From positions 434,001-498,000 of the forward strand of contig JANFNE010000020.1 of the NCBI GenBank assembly GCA_024867545.1: DNA of 64,000 nucleotides. Reading direction: 5' to 3'. Shown here piece by piece: positions 1 to 12,278 of the stretch. Position 1 is the first letter of the stretch. Every line of letters starts with the position of its first letter. The notes beneath the pieces were generated by a model. It saw only the letters and a program-made list of their open reading frames with translations, was not told the DNA's origin and made no database searches. The position numbers and the translations under genes were made by a program. Origin of the DNA: Phytopythium helicoides (Eukaryota; Oomycota; Peronosporomycetes; Pythiales; Pythiaceae).

Positions 1-433
1 ATTAACATTGCGGAAAAGGTATGCGCCTCTCACTTGTTGGTGCAGATGGCAAATGGTTGAGACTGATATGGCACTTCAATCCACACAGGATCAAGGCAGA
101 ATCCTGGGTGCCATGTATGGTGCACGCTCCGTTGCGGACGCCACGGGATCGCTCGCCTACGGCCGCGTATACGGGACGATGGACACGACATCTCCAGTCT
201 CGAGGATGGGTCCGTACATTCTCACAGCTGCAGTCTACCTGGTTGGCACTGTCTTCGCCGTACTGCTACCAAAGACAAATGATCCACTACCTGAAAAAAT
301 CGACCAATGGGTGGTGAGCGCAAGGAGCAGGACCGAGTCGGGCAGTGCCATCGATATGGCATTCTTGCCCATGCCAAGTAGTGCTCGATGCGTAGAGCTG
401 CAGCACCTGGACGAAGTTCAAGGCGCGGTGTAG
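1..433 (+). CDS. MFS transporter, C-terminal fragment (window edge)
   Basis: This is the last part of a major facilitator gene whose 5' portion lies left of the window. Bases 1-18 end an exon (INIAEK). An intron runs 19-88 (GTATGC..CACAG), and the final exon is 89-433. The last exon carries a DQGR loop, two hydrophobic segments and a hydrophilic C-terminal tail. It aligns with the last exon of the next gene, including the shared tail motif SRTESGSA.DMAFLPMP, so the two are recent tandem duplicates. The substrate cannot be told from the sequence. The family assignment rests on the complete neighbour. Confidence 0.75.
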   Translation, partial: LTLRKRYAPLTCWCRWQMVETDMALQSTQDQGRILGAMYGARSVADATGSLAYGRVYGTMDTTSPVSRMGPYILTAAVYLVGTVFAVLLPKTNDPLPEKIDQWVVSARSRTESGSAIDMAFLPMPSSARCVELQHLDEVQGAV

Positions 434-709
434 CAATTCTCGCAAGAAATTTCATGACTATAAGCATATACATGTATGACAGTCGTTCTCCACTTCATGT
501 GTTAGCATCCACAAAACACATGAAACCTTAGTAAAGCTGGTCCTTTTGACAAAGAGTATTGCCTATTAGTCAATGTTGTTGTGATCAAATCAACTCGGAA
601 AGAGGTCCTGCTGTACCGGTATCGGATGGATAGGAAGGTGTTGACCAACTGTTCGGACTGTGTCTGGGAATCAATCTGTGAATAGCGTCAGTCTCGAACA
701 GGAAAGACG

Positions 710-2678
710 ATGGAGAACCCTGGAGAGTCGCCGGGACCACCTCCGATGCGCAAGTATCACGTGGTGAAGCGTGTGGCGCCGCTAATGATGCTCAGCCTGC
801 TCTCCACGGCTTCCTATGGCATTATGGCACCGGTACTACCTATTCTCATGACCCAGGTACGCTTCCTTCCACGAGGAAATTCGAGAGGCGACCCTATTGA
901 GTAATTGCGCAGTACTACGCTCGGAAAGCGGCAGAAGACATGTCGCTCGACTGCAAGGCTTCAGTGCGAGACGAGGTCAACACTCTTGACGACATTTTGT
1001 GGCGCGAATCGGAGACTAACACGCATTTCGACAGGTGTGCGTCGAAGGGTCCAAGCACGCGGCATGGGTGTCGAGGTGAACGAGAACAATCCTGCCTGTG
1101 AGATTTTTCTCCTCACACACCGTACGATTTGTTTATCTCCACACAGCGTATACTCCTCGATTGGAAGTGCGCTGCTTGTATTCTCGTCACTGCTGCTCGG
1201 CCATGCATCAGATGTGTTTGGACGGAAGGTACCTGACAAATTACTGCACATGCTATCAGACTGGCTAACACGCGCTAACACCTTGCTATGAACAGGTCTT
1301 CTTGGTAGCGAGTCAGGTGCTCAACCTTATCTCGACACTGGCAGCGCTTTACTTTACGCTATCGGGCAATGGTATCTCGCTATATTTCGTTCTTTCACTT
1401 TTCAATGGGTGCGTTAGCTGTTGAATCGATGCGCCAATCGAATCCTTACAAGTTGTCCGATGCTAAGGACGGACGGAGTTGCAAACGCAGCGGTTGCTGA
1501 TCTTGTCGGTCCAGCAAACCGTGCTGCTGCGTTTGGCTATGTGTTTGCAACAACAGTTATTGGCTTTATTGTTGGATCGGCCGTGACGAGTCTTGTTTCT
1601 GGGGTATGATCGCAGCTTCACAGTAGCAATACTCGAAGTTCTGACAAGTTGGCCTTGCTTGCATTCATGAAAATGCAGGTGACCTGCCTCTATATTTCTC
1701 TGGCAGTCGCTGTTGTCCGAGTCACATGGTCAGTTTTCGCGTTCACGGAATCGCTTCCGGCAGAATTGCGAAGTCAAGACAGCCTTTGTGCTGTTGGGAA
1801 TCCACTTGCCCCTTTGATGATTCTGATCCGCACCAAGTTCTATGTGCTATTGACATGCATTGTCGCCTTGTCAACGTTCGTACTCACGGGGCTTATGCAG
1901 ATCCAGATCTTCTTTTTCAACGTAAGTTAGTTGCACGGCACCTTCTATCTCTAAATATTGGTGTTCTGATCGATCCCTGAATCATTGATCCAGGTCGTTT
2001 TGGGCTTTGAGTCAAAGGATCTCGCACTGTTGTTTTTATTTGCGGGACTCTTGACTGTTTTGTCCCAGGGGGTGCTGCCTCAACCGCTTATCGATCGCAT
2101 TCGCGAGCGAGGCGTTCTGATTGTGTCCTGCTCCAACAATGTGGTGACATCGCTTACATTTATCTTCATTGCTGGGTACTATCCTCGCAAGTGGTTCGTA
2201 TTTGCCATGGCTCCAGCTGGCATCCTATCGTACTTGATGCTTCCAACAATCTTGGCCCTGATGTCGAGCAAAGCTGCGGAAAAGGTCTATGAGATTCGTC
2301 TCGCTTAGTGAGCACAACTGTCTGACATTATCATGTGGTTTGCAGGATCAAGGTAGAGTCCAAGGAGCAATATCCGGTGTTCGAGCGGTGGCGGATGCAT
2401 TGGGCTCGCTCGCCTATGGCCGTCTTTACGCAACGATGGACACGAAATCTCCAGTCTCAAGGATGTCTCCGTACATTCTCACAACTGCGATCTATCTTGT
2501 TGGCACGGTCTTCGCCGTGATCCTTCCAAAGTCAAGTGAGGACAAGAACGACGAGTGGATTATAAGCTCGAGGAGCAGGACCGAGTCTGGCAGTGCTTTC
2601 GACATGGCGTTCCTGCCCATGCCAACCAGCGCTCGATGCGCCGAGTTGAAGCAGCTCGACCGTGTTGAATGTTTGTAG
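710..2678 (+). CDS. MFS transporter, HIAT1/MFSD14-like (tandem copy 2)
   Basis: My model has nine exons: 710-856, 913-975, 1035-1075, 1147-1228, 1296-1408, 1468-1603, 1679-1921, 1994-2284 and 2346-2678. Phases agree across every junction and give 482 residues. The protein is a polytopic membrane transporter. The motif GHASDVFGRK after an early membrane segment is the MFS loop 2-3 signature, and the segment FGYVFATTVIGF follows the inter-helix loop as in the HIAT1/MFSD14 and tetracycline-efflux-like branch. The substrate is unknown. Exon structure matches the next gene exon for exon, which supports tandem duplication. Start ATG 710 is chosen because a membrane segment follows directly. Confidence 0.82.
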
Positions 2679-2774
2679 TGGGTAATCATTTGAGTAAACT
2701 ATACGGCGCAATCAATCAGTTTGTGTGGTGCGAACGGATGCCCATCAATCTCGCTTGTCAAGCGTAGCGGCGTC

Positions 2775-4760
2775 ATGGCGGACGCTGGCGAAGCTTCTCA
2801 GCTGCTGGTGATGGCTCGCGTGGGCCCTTTGGTGGCGCTGAGCTTGCTCGGCTCAGCCACATATGGCATCCTGATGCCGGTCTTGCCCATCTTGATGACC
2901 GAGGTGCGCTATGCACCAGTCTCTCGCGTGGAGGGCTTACCCTGACTCGCTTTGTGGTCTCAATCAACAGTATTTCGCTCGGATCGAGGCCCACGGCTTG
3001 CCGATCGACTGCGAAGCTACGCCTCACGACCCTGTGAGTTGTACGCGTCGCTCCTGGGAACGAATGGTGGGGTGACAGATGCTCCTGGTGGTGGCTGTGT
3101 AGCTCTGCGTTGAAGGGTCCAAGCGCGCTGCGTGGATGTCGAGGTTCGATACCACACGCGCTTCGTGATGACAACGAAGACCCTTTTTCCTCATGACTGT
3201 GTGGTGGTTGTCCCCCAGCATTTTCGCGTCAATTGGGAGTGTGCTGCTCATTTTCACATCGCCGCTCATCGGGAAGGCCTCGGACATGCTCGGACGAAAG
3301 GTAGTGTAAGAGCTCCTGCACCTCTTTCTTCTCTCGTCGTGCAATGCGTCTGATCCTGTCGTATCACCGCTTTGCAGGCGTTTCTGCTGATAGGCCAAGT
3401 GCTTAGCGTGGGTGAAGCGCTTGCCGCTGTCTACTTTACGCAGCCGAGTGGCTCTGTTGCTCCGTACTTCGCGGTATCGCTGGTTAGCTCTGCTTTCGGG
3501 TACGTATGTGGTTTTCGACTTTCCCGTTATCTGAGATTGCTGACTGCCAAATACTAGAACGGATGGAGTCTCGAACGCAGCGATTGCGGACTGCATTCGG
3601 CCGTCACATCGCGCGGCAGCATTTGGCTACATCATGGCAGCAGCTATAGTCGGGTTCAGCTTCGCATCGCTTGCATCTACACTCATCTCGCATGTGAGTT
3701 GGTCTCCTTTCCAATTTCTCTACCGCAGATGATGACATGCTTTGATCAACCACGTGAAGGTGAACAGCCTCTTTCTAGTTCTGGGCATCTCTTTTACTCG
3801 AGTTTTCCTGGTCACGTTTGTCTTCACCGAAACGTTGCCAACAGAGCTGCGAACTCAGGAAAAGCTGAGCGTTGTTGCGAACCCATTTAGCTCATTTGCG
3901 ATCCTGTTTCGATCTCGGCTCTTCAAGTGTTTAACAGCATTGATTGCATTGTCAAGCTTTGCAACGACTGGCTTCTTGACGATCCAGTTTTACTTTCTCA
4001 ATGTGCGTGACAAGTCCTAAATGAGATTGATATGATGCAAGCTCAATCTGCTCACTGCTCTGTCTACGACTCGCTCGCACGAGTACAGGTTGTTGTTGGG
4101 TTCAGCGCAAAACATCTCGCGTATGTCATCATTTTGGGAGGGTTCACAAGTATCTTGAGCCAAGGCTTCCTGCTACAGCCTCTGATCGACCGGTTCCACG
4201 AGCGCGGAGTCATCGCACTTGCGTTCCTCGACAATTTTGTCACTTCCCTCTTGTCGGTCTTTATGGCGGGTCTCTATCCTCGAGAGTGGCTTGTATTTGC
4301 GTCGATTCCACTTGGTATTCTATCGACACTCTCGTTCCCAGCCATCTCGGCGCTGAAGTCCATGAACATTTCAGAGAAGGTTTGGAATGCTGTTTGGAAA
4401 GTAGTAAGCTCGAGTTCTGATGGTCATGTGTGGATACAGGAGCAAGGCCGGCTTCAAGGAGCTATTTACGGCATGCGCGCGCTGTCGAATGCCCTAGGAT
4501 CTCTCGTGTATGGTCAACTTTACAAGACGATGAAAACGGGCTCACCCGTGTCGAGGACGATCCCGTTTATCCTCACGACTCTAGTTTATGTGGCTGGGGC
4601 CATCATTGCTCTGCTACTTCCGACCTCGCGCAGGTCGACTCACCCTTCGTCTGAATTCAGAGACTCAGCGGAGCCCGAACCCGATCTAATGGAAGAGCCA
4701 TTGCTTGCAAAGCACCGAAAGAAAAGCATTGAGGAGGGGGGAGGGATTCGATATGGGTAG
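2775..4760 (+). CDS. MFS transporter, HIAT1/MFSD14-like (tandem copy 3)
   Basis: Exons are 2775-2903, 2971-3033, 3103-3143, 3219-3300, 3378-3499, 3558-3693, 3760-4002, 4089-4379 and 4440-4760, giving 475 residues. The loop 2-3 signature is GKASDMLGRK. The N-terminus has an acidic dileucine-type sequence (EASQLL) before the first membrane segment, which could be an endosomal/vacuolar sorting signal (inference). The C-terminal tail (PEPDLMEEPLLAK) differs from those of the two upstream copies and holds a second EEPLL. The last intron (4380-4439, 60 bp) is a multiple of three without an in-frame stop, so its retention would insert 20 residues. An upstream in-frame start at 2721 is less likely. 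Confidence 0.82.
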
Positions 4761-4833
4761 CGACGGGTGAACATTAGAATCGTGAAAATGCACCAATTCC
4801 TACGCACGCACATTTAACAGAACCTGCTCAATC

Positions 4834-5820
4834 TTAGCAGTTGGAAGGCACATCGATAACAACGGGAGGGTGCTTCGGATATCCTAGCAGCGTGCTCGTC
4901 GCGCAGTTAACAAACGCAGTCTTCCCGATGCGCGTGGCGCCGTACGCCTCATGAATGTGGCCGAACACATGGAACTGCGGACGTACGCGGGAGACGACTT
5001 CCTTGAGCAGCGACTCATCTCCAACTCGGAGTCCGGTGAAAGTCTTGTCCAGCACGCCGTTCGGTGGCCCATGCGTGATCAGCACGTCCACGTCTGCAGG
5101 CACTTTTGCCCAGTGCTGCTGGGCTGCGAATCCTCTTGGGACATTGAAAGCCATGATCCGTCCTGGGATGGGCGGTGTCATGGGAGACCCATAGAATTTG
5201 ACGCCATCAATGACGGTCGATCGATTATCCAGGTACGTTGCGTTGGTCAGCAGCGCGCGTGACGCGTTGGGGTCGTTGTACTCCTTGTGCTTGAACTCCT
5301 TCCCCCAGTGCGCGTCGTACTCGACGGCGTCCATGCAAAAGTCGTGGTTCCCCGCAATCACGATCTTGTGCTTGTGCGGCAGCGTTCCGAGCCACTCGTT
5401 GAAGTCCTTGACCTCCTTGTGCGTGCCTCGATGTGTGAAGTCCCCACAATGCACGAGCACGTCGCCCTCAGGAACATTGACAATATTCCGGTGCTTGCCA
5501 TGCGTGTCGGAGACGCAAACCACGCGCAGCGTCCCCTTCTGCTTGGGTTCACTTGACAGCGAGCCGATCACCAGCGACGACGAGTGCAGCCACCGTGACT
5601 GCCAGCCCACGACGCCCTCTCCATGCCAATAAACCCAGCGAGCGGCCAGAATCGTCGCGCTCACGGCCAGGAGAAGCGCGGAAAACGCGCCAAAGAGCGA
5701 GGAAACGAGCGCCAGCAGCAGCAGAAGCGCCAGCAGCAGCGCGAGGGCTGCGAGCGACGCCACACTCTCCACTGAGGCGTCGTGAGGCACGAGGCGAAGC
5801 AGCAGGTCGACGATCGCCAT
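4834..5820 (-). CDS. Membrane-anchored metallophosphoesterase, MPPED1/2-like
   Basis: A single exon encodes 328 residues from ATG 5820; upstream in-frame codons to 5940 look like leader. Residues ~15-55 are strongly hydrophobic (one or two membrane segments). The calcineurin-like phosphoesterase domain follows. Its metal-binding motifs are all present in order: SDTHG, CGDFT, GNHDF, THGPP and GHIHE. The arrangement matches the MPPED/239AB family of metallophosphodiesterases; the physiological substrate is not evident. It is transcribed divergently from the LRRC9-like gene with ~286 bp between start codons, and its 3' end converges on the MFS cluster 73 bp away. Confidence 0.88.
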   Translation of the reverse strand: MAIVDLLLRLVPHDASVESVASLAALALLLALLLLLALVSSLFGAFSALLLAVSATILAARWVYWHGEGVVGWQSRWLHSSSLVIGSLSSEPKQKGTLRVVCVSDTHGKHRNIVNVPEGDVLVHCGDFTHRGTHKEVKDFNEWLGTLPHKHKIVIAGNHDFCMDAVEYDAHWGKEFKHKEYNDPNASRALLTNATYLDNRSTVIDGVKFYGSPMTPPIPGRIMAFNVPRGFAAQQHWAKVPADVDVLITHGPPNGVLDKTFTGLRVGDESLLKEVVSRVRPQFHVFGHIHEAYGATRIGKTAFVNCATSTLLGYPKHPPVVIDVPSNC

Positions 5821-6106
5821 AGTAGTAGGTGAGGTGGCGATGTGGCGTGGCGAAATGCTTGAATACCTCGACTGAGTGACGAGGTGGTGGCGACATGTTG
5901 GCAACTTGAAGTGGTCGAGCAAATGGTAGCGCCGTTTCAAGTGCCATGCTTCTGTAGTGCTGCTCGAGGTATTTATACTAGTGCCTGGTCTGCTAGGAGT
6001 CGTTTGCTACCATCAGCTACGCGAAGTTCCCGAAATTTGATGCTGTCGCTGATTGCAAGGAAACTAGTCAGCTGCAAGTCGTAGCCTTGTGGAACTCTTG
6101 CAAACC

Positions 6107-9100
6107 ATGAGCACGACCACCGACATGGACCCTGGTGCTATCAATGTGCAAGAGGCTCCGGACGAGAGAGTGCAGGTATTTGACAAGTCCGAGAGTCTGC
6201 AGGAGCTCTGTAGAGACAACGGAATCACTGTTCAGCAATTCGCAAGGCGCTACGAATCGGTGACAGTACTTGAAATGTTCCTCGGATTTTGGGAGTCCAT
6301 GAAGGGCGTGATGTATTTCCCAGCTCTCAAAGAGCTGTACATCGTCAACCATCCGACAATTTGCTTGCTTGAAGGCGTCGATCATTGTGCCAACTTGGAG
6401 GTTTTGTGTATTACAGAGTGCGGTCTAACTCAAATCCCGAGCCTTGAGCAGTGTCCAAAGCTTAAAACCGTTAACTTCAGCAGCAATAGGATCGGCCAGC
6501 TAAATTGTTTTAACAATCTCAACTATCTTGAAACATTGTGGATCAATGACAATGCAATCGACTCCATCGAAAATGTTCGGAATCTTCCAATGTTGACCCA
6601 GCTGTGGGCTGCTCGGAACCACATAACACGGATAGAGAACGCGCTCGACGGGTGCAGCAATCTCAAGGAGCTGAACCTATCCGGGAACTATATCAATAGT
6701 TTCAAAGGACTTCTTCCGCTTACAAGCTTGGAGTCACTTTCCGTATTGACCCTGAATGACCCACACTTCGGCGACAACCCTGTTTGCCGATTGTGTAATT
6801 ACCAAACGTACTTGATGTGCCACTTGTCCAAGCTAGCATTTTTAGACACGACCGAAGTGCTTCCACGCAACAAGCAGATTGCTGAGGCTACCATGATGAA
6901 AAAGAAGGTTTACTATAACATGCGTATTCGAAGTATTCGAAGAGAAGTTCGTCTTCAAATTCAGCGGTACGACGTAATTCGGAGTTTATGGGAACAGCAA
7001 CTTGATGCCAATGTGTCTGCGTTGATGCGTCAAAAGAAAGAGATAGAGTGCTTCTTGAGCGAGCACCAACAAAGTTTGTCCGAAGGGGCACCTCGTGAGA
7101 ACCAAGCGACCGTGCAGCTGGAGCGAAAAGTGGAGTGCCTCAACTCTTGTCTGAATCAACAATATAGTGCGATTCATTGTCTTAACAGCGAGTTTGACCA
7201 AGTCCGTTCAGATTTGATGGACTTATCTGACCGAAACACTTATCGACTTCTCCTTGAATTAGAGACTGCAGGAAATATTCGATTAGAGGACGGGAAGATG
7301 TCAGATGCGTGGTACAGCTCTTGTGTAGATCTTGTTCGATCTCGATTATTCAATAGCGAGTTAAAAACGCTTGGTATAGAAGACGTTTGTGTTAGCCGCG
7401 TTACGCGAGTAAGCAATCGCTTTTTACGAAATCGTTTTCACGCAAAAATGGAGGAAATAGTCGCTGTTCCAGGACAAAGCACTAAAGAGAATGTCTCTAA
7501 AAAAGGTATCACAATTCAAAACAGCGAGGAGGAATTTAGCTCGGATGTGAGCACACACATTGAGGAAGAGCGTATGGGGACAAAAGGACGGCAATACCCA
7601 GGTTCCGCATTAGATACCTCTGTTGAGTATCTTTTCTATCTACAGCCCCGTGAACTAGATCATTGCCGTCATGGGGCAAACGCAGAGCAATACTTCGCCG
7701 CTGAACACGGGTTTAGAGATCCAGCTGAATATGCTGAGGCTGGTTTAGATGGGGCAATCAAGCTGTCCAACTCGGTTGCTCTATTGGATCTGCCAAGAAT
7801 ACAAGCAGAAATGCGTTATAAAGTGAAGAAAAAGACCCCTCATCCAATTGGAATAATGCGTGAAGGCTATGATGACAATTCGAATGACGCGAGTGCGCTG
7901 TCAACACGTGTTCTCATGATTACAAAGGTGTTTTTAGGGTACACAAAAACCGTTGCTTCAATAGACTTGCCAAAGCCATCTTCATCGAGCGGAATTAGTT
8001 CTAGCGATTATGCAGGCTTAAACAGCCTGCAAGTTCTTTCTCTTCCTGATTCTACAGCACTAAGTGACGTCCCTGCAAAAGAAAAGACCTACTATGTTTT
8101 TGATCAAGAATTAATTCTGCCGGAGTATTTGGTCGAGTTCCAGTATGTGATGCAAGGAGAAAATGCCCTTCTGTCCGGCCGAAAACTACCTTCAGTTCAA
8201 AGTCATAGCGAACATAGTTCAGCTGTACCGTTCAACTTCTCAGATAGCACACCGCAAGCGAACGATATTGGAGCGTCTGAACAAGAAGTGGAGGATGATA
8301 ATAACGGAGCTACCTTCGCTTCCCTAAGAGCAGCAGAGTTTGAGCGTCGATACAGATCTCGTCGAAGACTTGGAACAGATACAATTAGTGCAGACGAATC
8401 GACATTGCATGTTCTTGAAATGGGACCATCACTTCCAAGCTCACTTCTAAATATCGACACAATACCGGATTCAACCATCGCCTTTAAGATAAATGCCCTT
8501 CGAGCCGGTGGACTCAATGTGATCAATTTAATTGGCTGCAACTTAGATGAAGTCCCAAACTTGACGGCAGCCGCTGATTTTCTTCAAGAGCTTGTTTTGA
8601 GTTACAATAACATTCAGTCGATAAACGGCGTTGCCGTCCTATCAAAACTGAAGATTCTTGATTTGTCGTGTAATAGAATCTCCCATCTTGCTCAGTTGGA
8701 AGAGCTGCGATCACTTGAATCGTTAGATCTCAGCCAAAATCTTCTCTCTTCTTTCACAAGTATAGAGTACGTAGGTCGTACATTTGCAGCACTAACCCTT
8801 CAAAACCTCGACCTGCGCAAAAACCCACTAACTTCGTCTAAGCGATATCGATTGCATGCACTTCAAAGTGTGCCGTATCTCAAAGAACTTGATCATCAGA
8901 AGATTAGCTCAGCTGAGATAGAGTCTGCAATGCGACTAGTAACGAAGCTATCAACGGCGAAAGTTTGGGAGCTTTGCACTCGAAATGCGATTGGGCTCAG
9001 TACAAGTTACAAAATAGCGGAGATGGAAAGGCCCGAATCAGAAGAAGAAGACTCTCAGGTAAAGGAAAACTCAACAAGTGCTACTGCTTGGAATACCGTA

Positions 9101-11671
9101 GAAGAAATTGACGTTACTCGTGAGCTAATTTCTTCAATTGAAGGACTAGAACTGGCTGTCAACCTGCGTGTAGCAAATTTTGCCGACAATATGATCACCT
9201 CGACCAATGGCCTCGATGTGTGTAGAAGACTTGAAGAGTTGTGTCTCGAAGACAACGATTTGTCGCGTATAGGACCACTAACACACCTTACAATGCTGAA
9301 GAAGCTTTACTTAGGTCGCAACAAGATATCTGTGATTGAGGGACTTGAACATATGGACAATTTAGTACAGCTTTCGCTCGAAGATAATCTAATCACTAGT
9401 TTGCGCGGGCTCGGTGGACTTTCAAAACTAGTTGAGCTTTACCTAGGCAACAACAAAATCGAGACTCTGAAAGATATCCAGCATCTCAAATCCTTACCTA
9501 AGCTGACGATCCTTGATCTAGCCGGTAATGAAGTGACAAGACTGACAGACTATCGTGTGTACACTGTATATCACCTGCGTCGAGCAAAAGTTCTCGACGG
9601 CGTAACGATAACTGCCCAAGACCAGAGCGCTGCGAAGCAAAAATATAGCGGAAAGCTTACTCTGGAGCTTGTGATGGAGAAGTGCGGAATTTGTGGAGGA
9701 GCTTCAACCCCTCGAATAACGAGTGGCAGCTTTGATCGTATTGTTGAGATGGATTTGTCGTCCTGCAGGCTTCGAGATCTGAGTGTTCTGACAAACAAAC
9801 ATTTTCCAAATATTCGCGAGATCAACTTGGAGAATAACCAAATCAGCGACATTTCAGGTATGGAGGGATTAGCTTCGTTGAGAAGACTCAACTTAAATCG
9901 CAACCGCATTGAGCGGCTTCTACCTGCAGGCGTAATCTCTGCAAACTCAAATCCTTCCTGTAACTCGCCACGATCAACCATTAGTGGCTCTCCCACCAAA
10001 GGCATCTTTGCATGCACAAAAGTCGAGCAGTTGTTGCTTGGATACAACCATATTGTAGACATGACGATGCTTGGACTTCAGTTTCTCCAGGATCTCAAGG
10101 TAAACTTTTGTTTACCGAAGAAGATGTAGGATCATGTTAACGAACCTTTGATTCTCATTTTCTAGATTCTACACCTGCAGGGCAACTCCATTGCTCAAGT
10201 GTGCGGTTTAGAAAACAGTACAGAGCTACAAGATTTGAGACTAGACAAGAATCGAATTCGGCAACTCGACTCAAGCTCTGTACTGAGTCTCCGCCAACTT
10301 CGATTGCTTAGCATCGAAGATAACGGACTGAAAACTTTTGTCATGTTTGACAGCATGATCAGTCTTGAGGTATGTGTGACTGGCCTAATCAAATAGTACC
10401 GTGCTAACTATTTCTCTCCTGCACTGAAAGGTTCTTGAGGCATCAAATAATCGAGTCGTAGAACTCGATGAAATCGATTGGCTTGCTAGAATCCGATCTC
10501 TTTCGGATCTTCGACTCGTGAATAACCCTATCACAAAGAAGCACCTGTACCGCCCCAGTGTCATCAATCGGCTAACTACTCTTTCAATACTTGATGGCCG
10601 GGATATACCCACAGAAGAGCGCGACCGCGCTATTATTTTGTTTACTCACGAGCGCGCAGCTGCGGCTGCTTCAGCATCTGTGGCAAGTTACTCGTCCACC
10701 GAAAGAGTGATCGAGGCAAGAGGAAGCTATCAGTCTGCCCTCACTCTCGCTCCTTCCAGCGTACCAACTGCAATTAGCAGACAAGTCCCATCATTGGCAG
10801 GCACTGGACCATTCATGGGAACGCCTGGATCGGGATCGTTTTCAAGTGACGCCATGTCCGGGTCACTCCTGCGAAAGTCCGGGGTTGGCTCGTCCCCTTT
10901 TTCACCAGGTTCTCACGGACAGTCTATACCTTCACCTGACCATCAAGTTGACTTCAAAATGGCCATTGCTCCATCACACACTACCTCAAAGAGCCTTCTG
11001 CCATCACAAGGCGTTGCACTTCGGAGCAAGAACCAGCTAGGTGGTGGTATGAACGGAATCAAGTCTAGTGTGTCGTCCCCAGCTGGCACGGTGACAGTAG
11101 CATCAGCGTTAAGCTCAAACTCTGCGTATAACACCTATGGACTTGGTCGTTCGGAAAGACGGAGGCTAAACAGTGTTCATTATGAGCAACCGCTTACCGG
11201 TTCGTGCGAAATACCAGTCTCGAGAATAACCTTAGCTGCAAGGAATTTACCATTTGTGAACTGCTCTGTATGTACAGGCGTGGGGTTGTTGGGAGCTAGT
11301 GGTCTGGGCTCCCCAATTGAGTCCAAAAACCCAAGTGCTAAGCCGACTGGTGTTCTCGTCAAACAAGGTACAGTGGGCTTTCCGCCTTCAAATTTGTTGT
11401 TTACCAGAAAACTAATTTCCTCCTAGGCTTATCAATGCATCCGTCGTCTGCAGAAGCAGCCGTGACAAAGCCGCCTACGACCTCCAAAGCAGAAGGTTCC
11501 GAACCTGCGCCGTTTTCAGGATACGTTGTCACGTTCGGCAACCAGAAGCGGTTTCCTGGTTTCAGCCAACAAGGTGCACCACTCGAGGCTGCATCAGTGA
11601 CCGTCCCGTACCTTTCAACAAAACTGCACGCTCATGGACAACAGACTGTAACAAGCAGTAAAATGCGATGA
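6107..11671 (+). CDS. LRRC9: Leucine-rich repeat protein, LRRC9-like
   Basis: Exons are 6107-10099, 10166-10369, 10431-11367 and 11427-11671 (1792 residues). ATG 6107 is used rather than the GTG at 6089. Residues ~60-250 hold SDS22-type leucine-rich repeats ending in a cap (NDPHFGDNPVC.LCNY) followed by MKKKVYYNMRI, both very like animal LRRC9. A charged, partly helical linker follows (~260-800). A second, longer run of LRRs covers ~800-1450, in several blocks. The C-terminal ~300 residues are Ser/Gly/Pro-rich and probably disordered; they make the protein longer than vertebrate LRRC9. Its role is unproven. LRRC9 is generally found in ciliated lineages, and oomycetes make flagellate zoospores. 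Confidence 0.85.
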
Positions 11672-12278
11672 CACCAATTTATTCAATGGGAAACGAAGTG
11701 TATTGAACAAATTCTAAGCACTAAAATGTTGCCTCAGTAGGATCAATTGGAATGTTAAAAGATTTTCATCAGTGTCGTAGACTATGATGAGAACTGGTCA
11801 TCACTGGCAACACATGCAGACAAGCAGCATACATCATGCAATATACAGCAGCAAACCTGAAGGTCACTTGCAGACGAGAGGGTTTGCGAAGACTTGGTCG
11901 GGTGCGTCTCAGACTGACGTGCAAATATAAAAGAGATTTTGTCCACCATTGATCGGCAGCAAATGCGATCGTGTCTTCACCGACAGCACCCATCCCGACC
12001 ACCTGCGAATTCTTGCTTGCCCCCTTTCTTCAAGTGTCCCTCAGTCTTGCTTACGGGAAAATTAACACAGCATCGAGGTCCTCGCTCGGCTGGGCCGACC
12101 AGGAACTGTCCGCTTGACTTGCTGCCGCGAATTGAAGTGTATTACAATGGCTCAACCCAAACTCCAGAGGAGTGAGGAACCGCGTAACCGTAGGAGCTGA
12201 CACACGCCAAAGGCTCGCTGCATCCAGCAACTAGTAGCTGCCAGACAGCCGCAGAGCCCTTAAGGCAAGCTACAGAGC
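11672..12278. other. Intergenic, convergent 3' flanks
   Basis: These 607 bp lie between the 3' ends of the LRRC9-like and uS19 genes. I see no convincing ORF, repeat or RNA gene. Confidence 0.6.
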
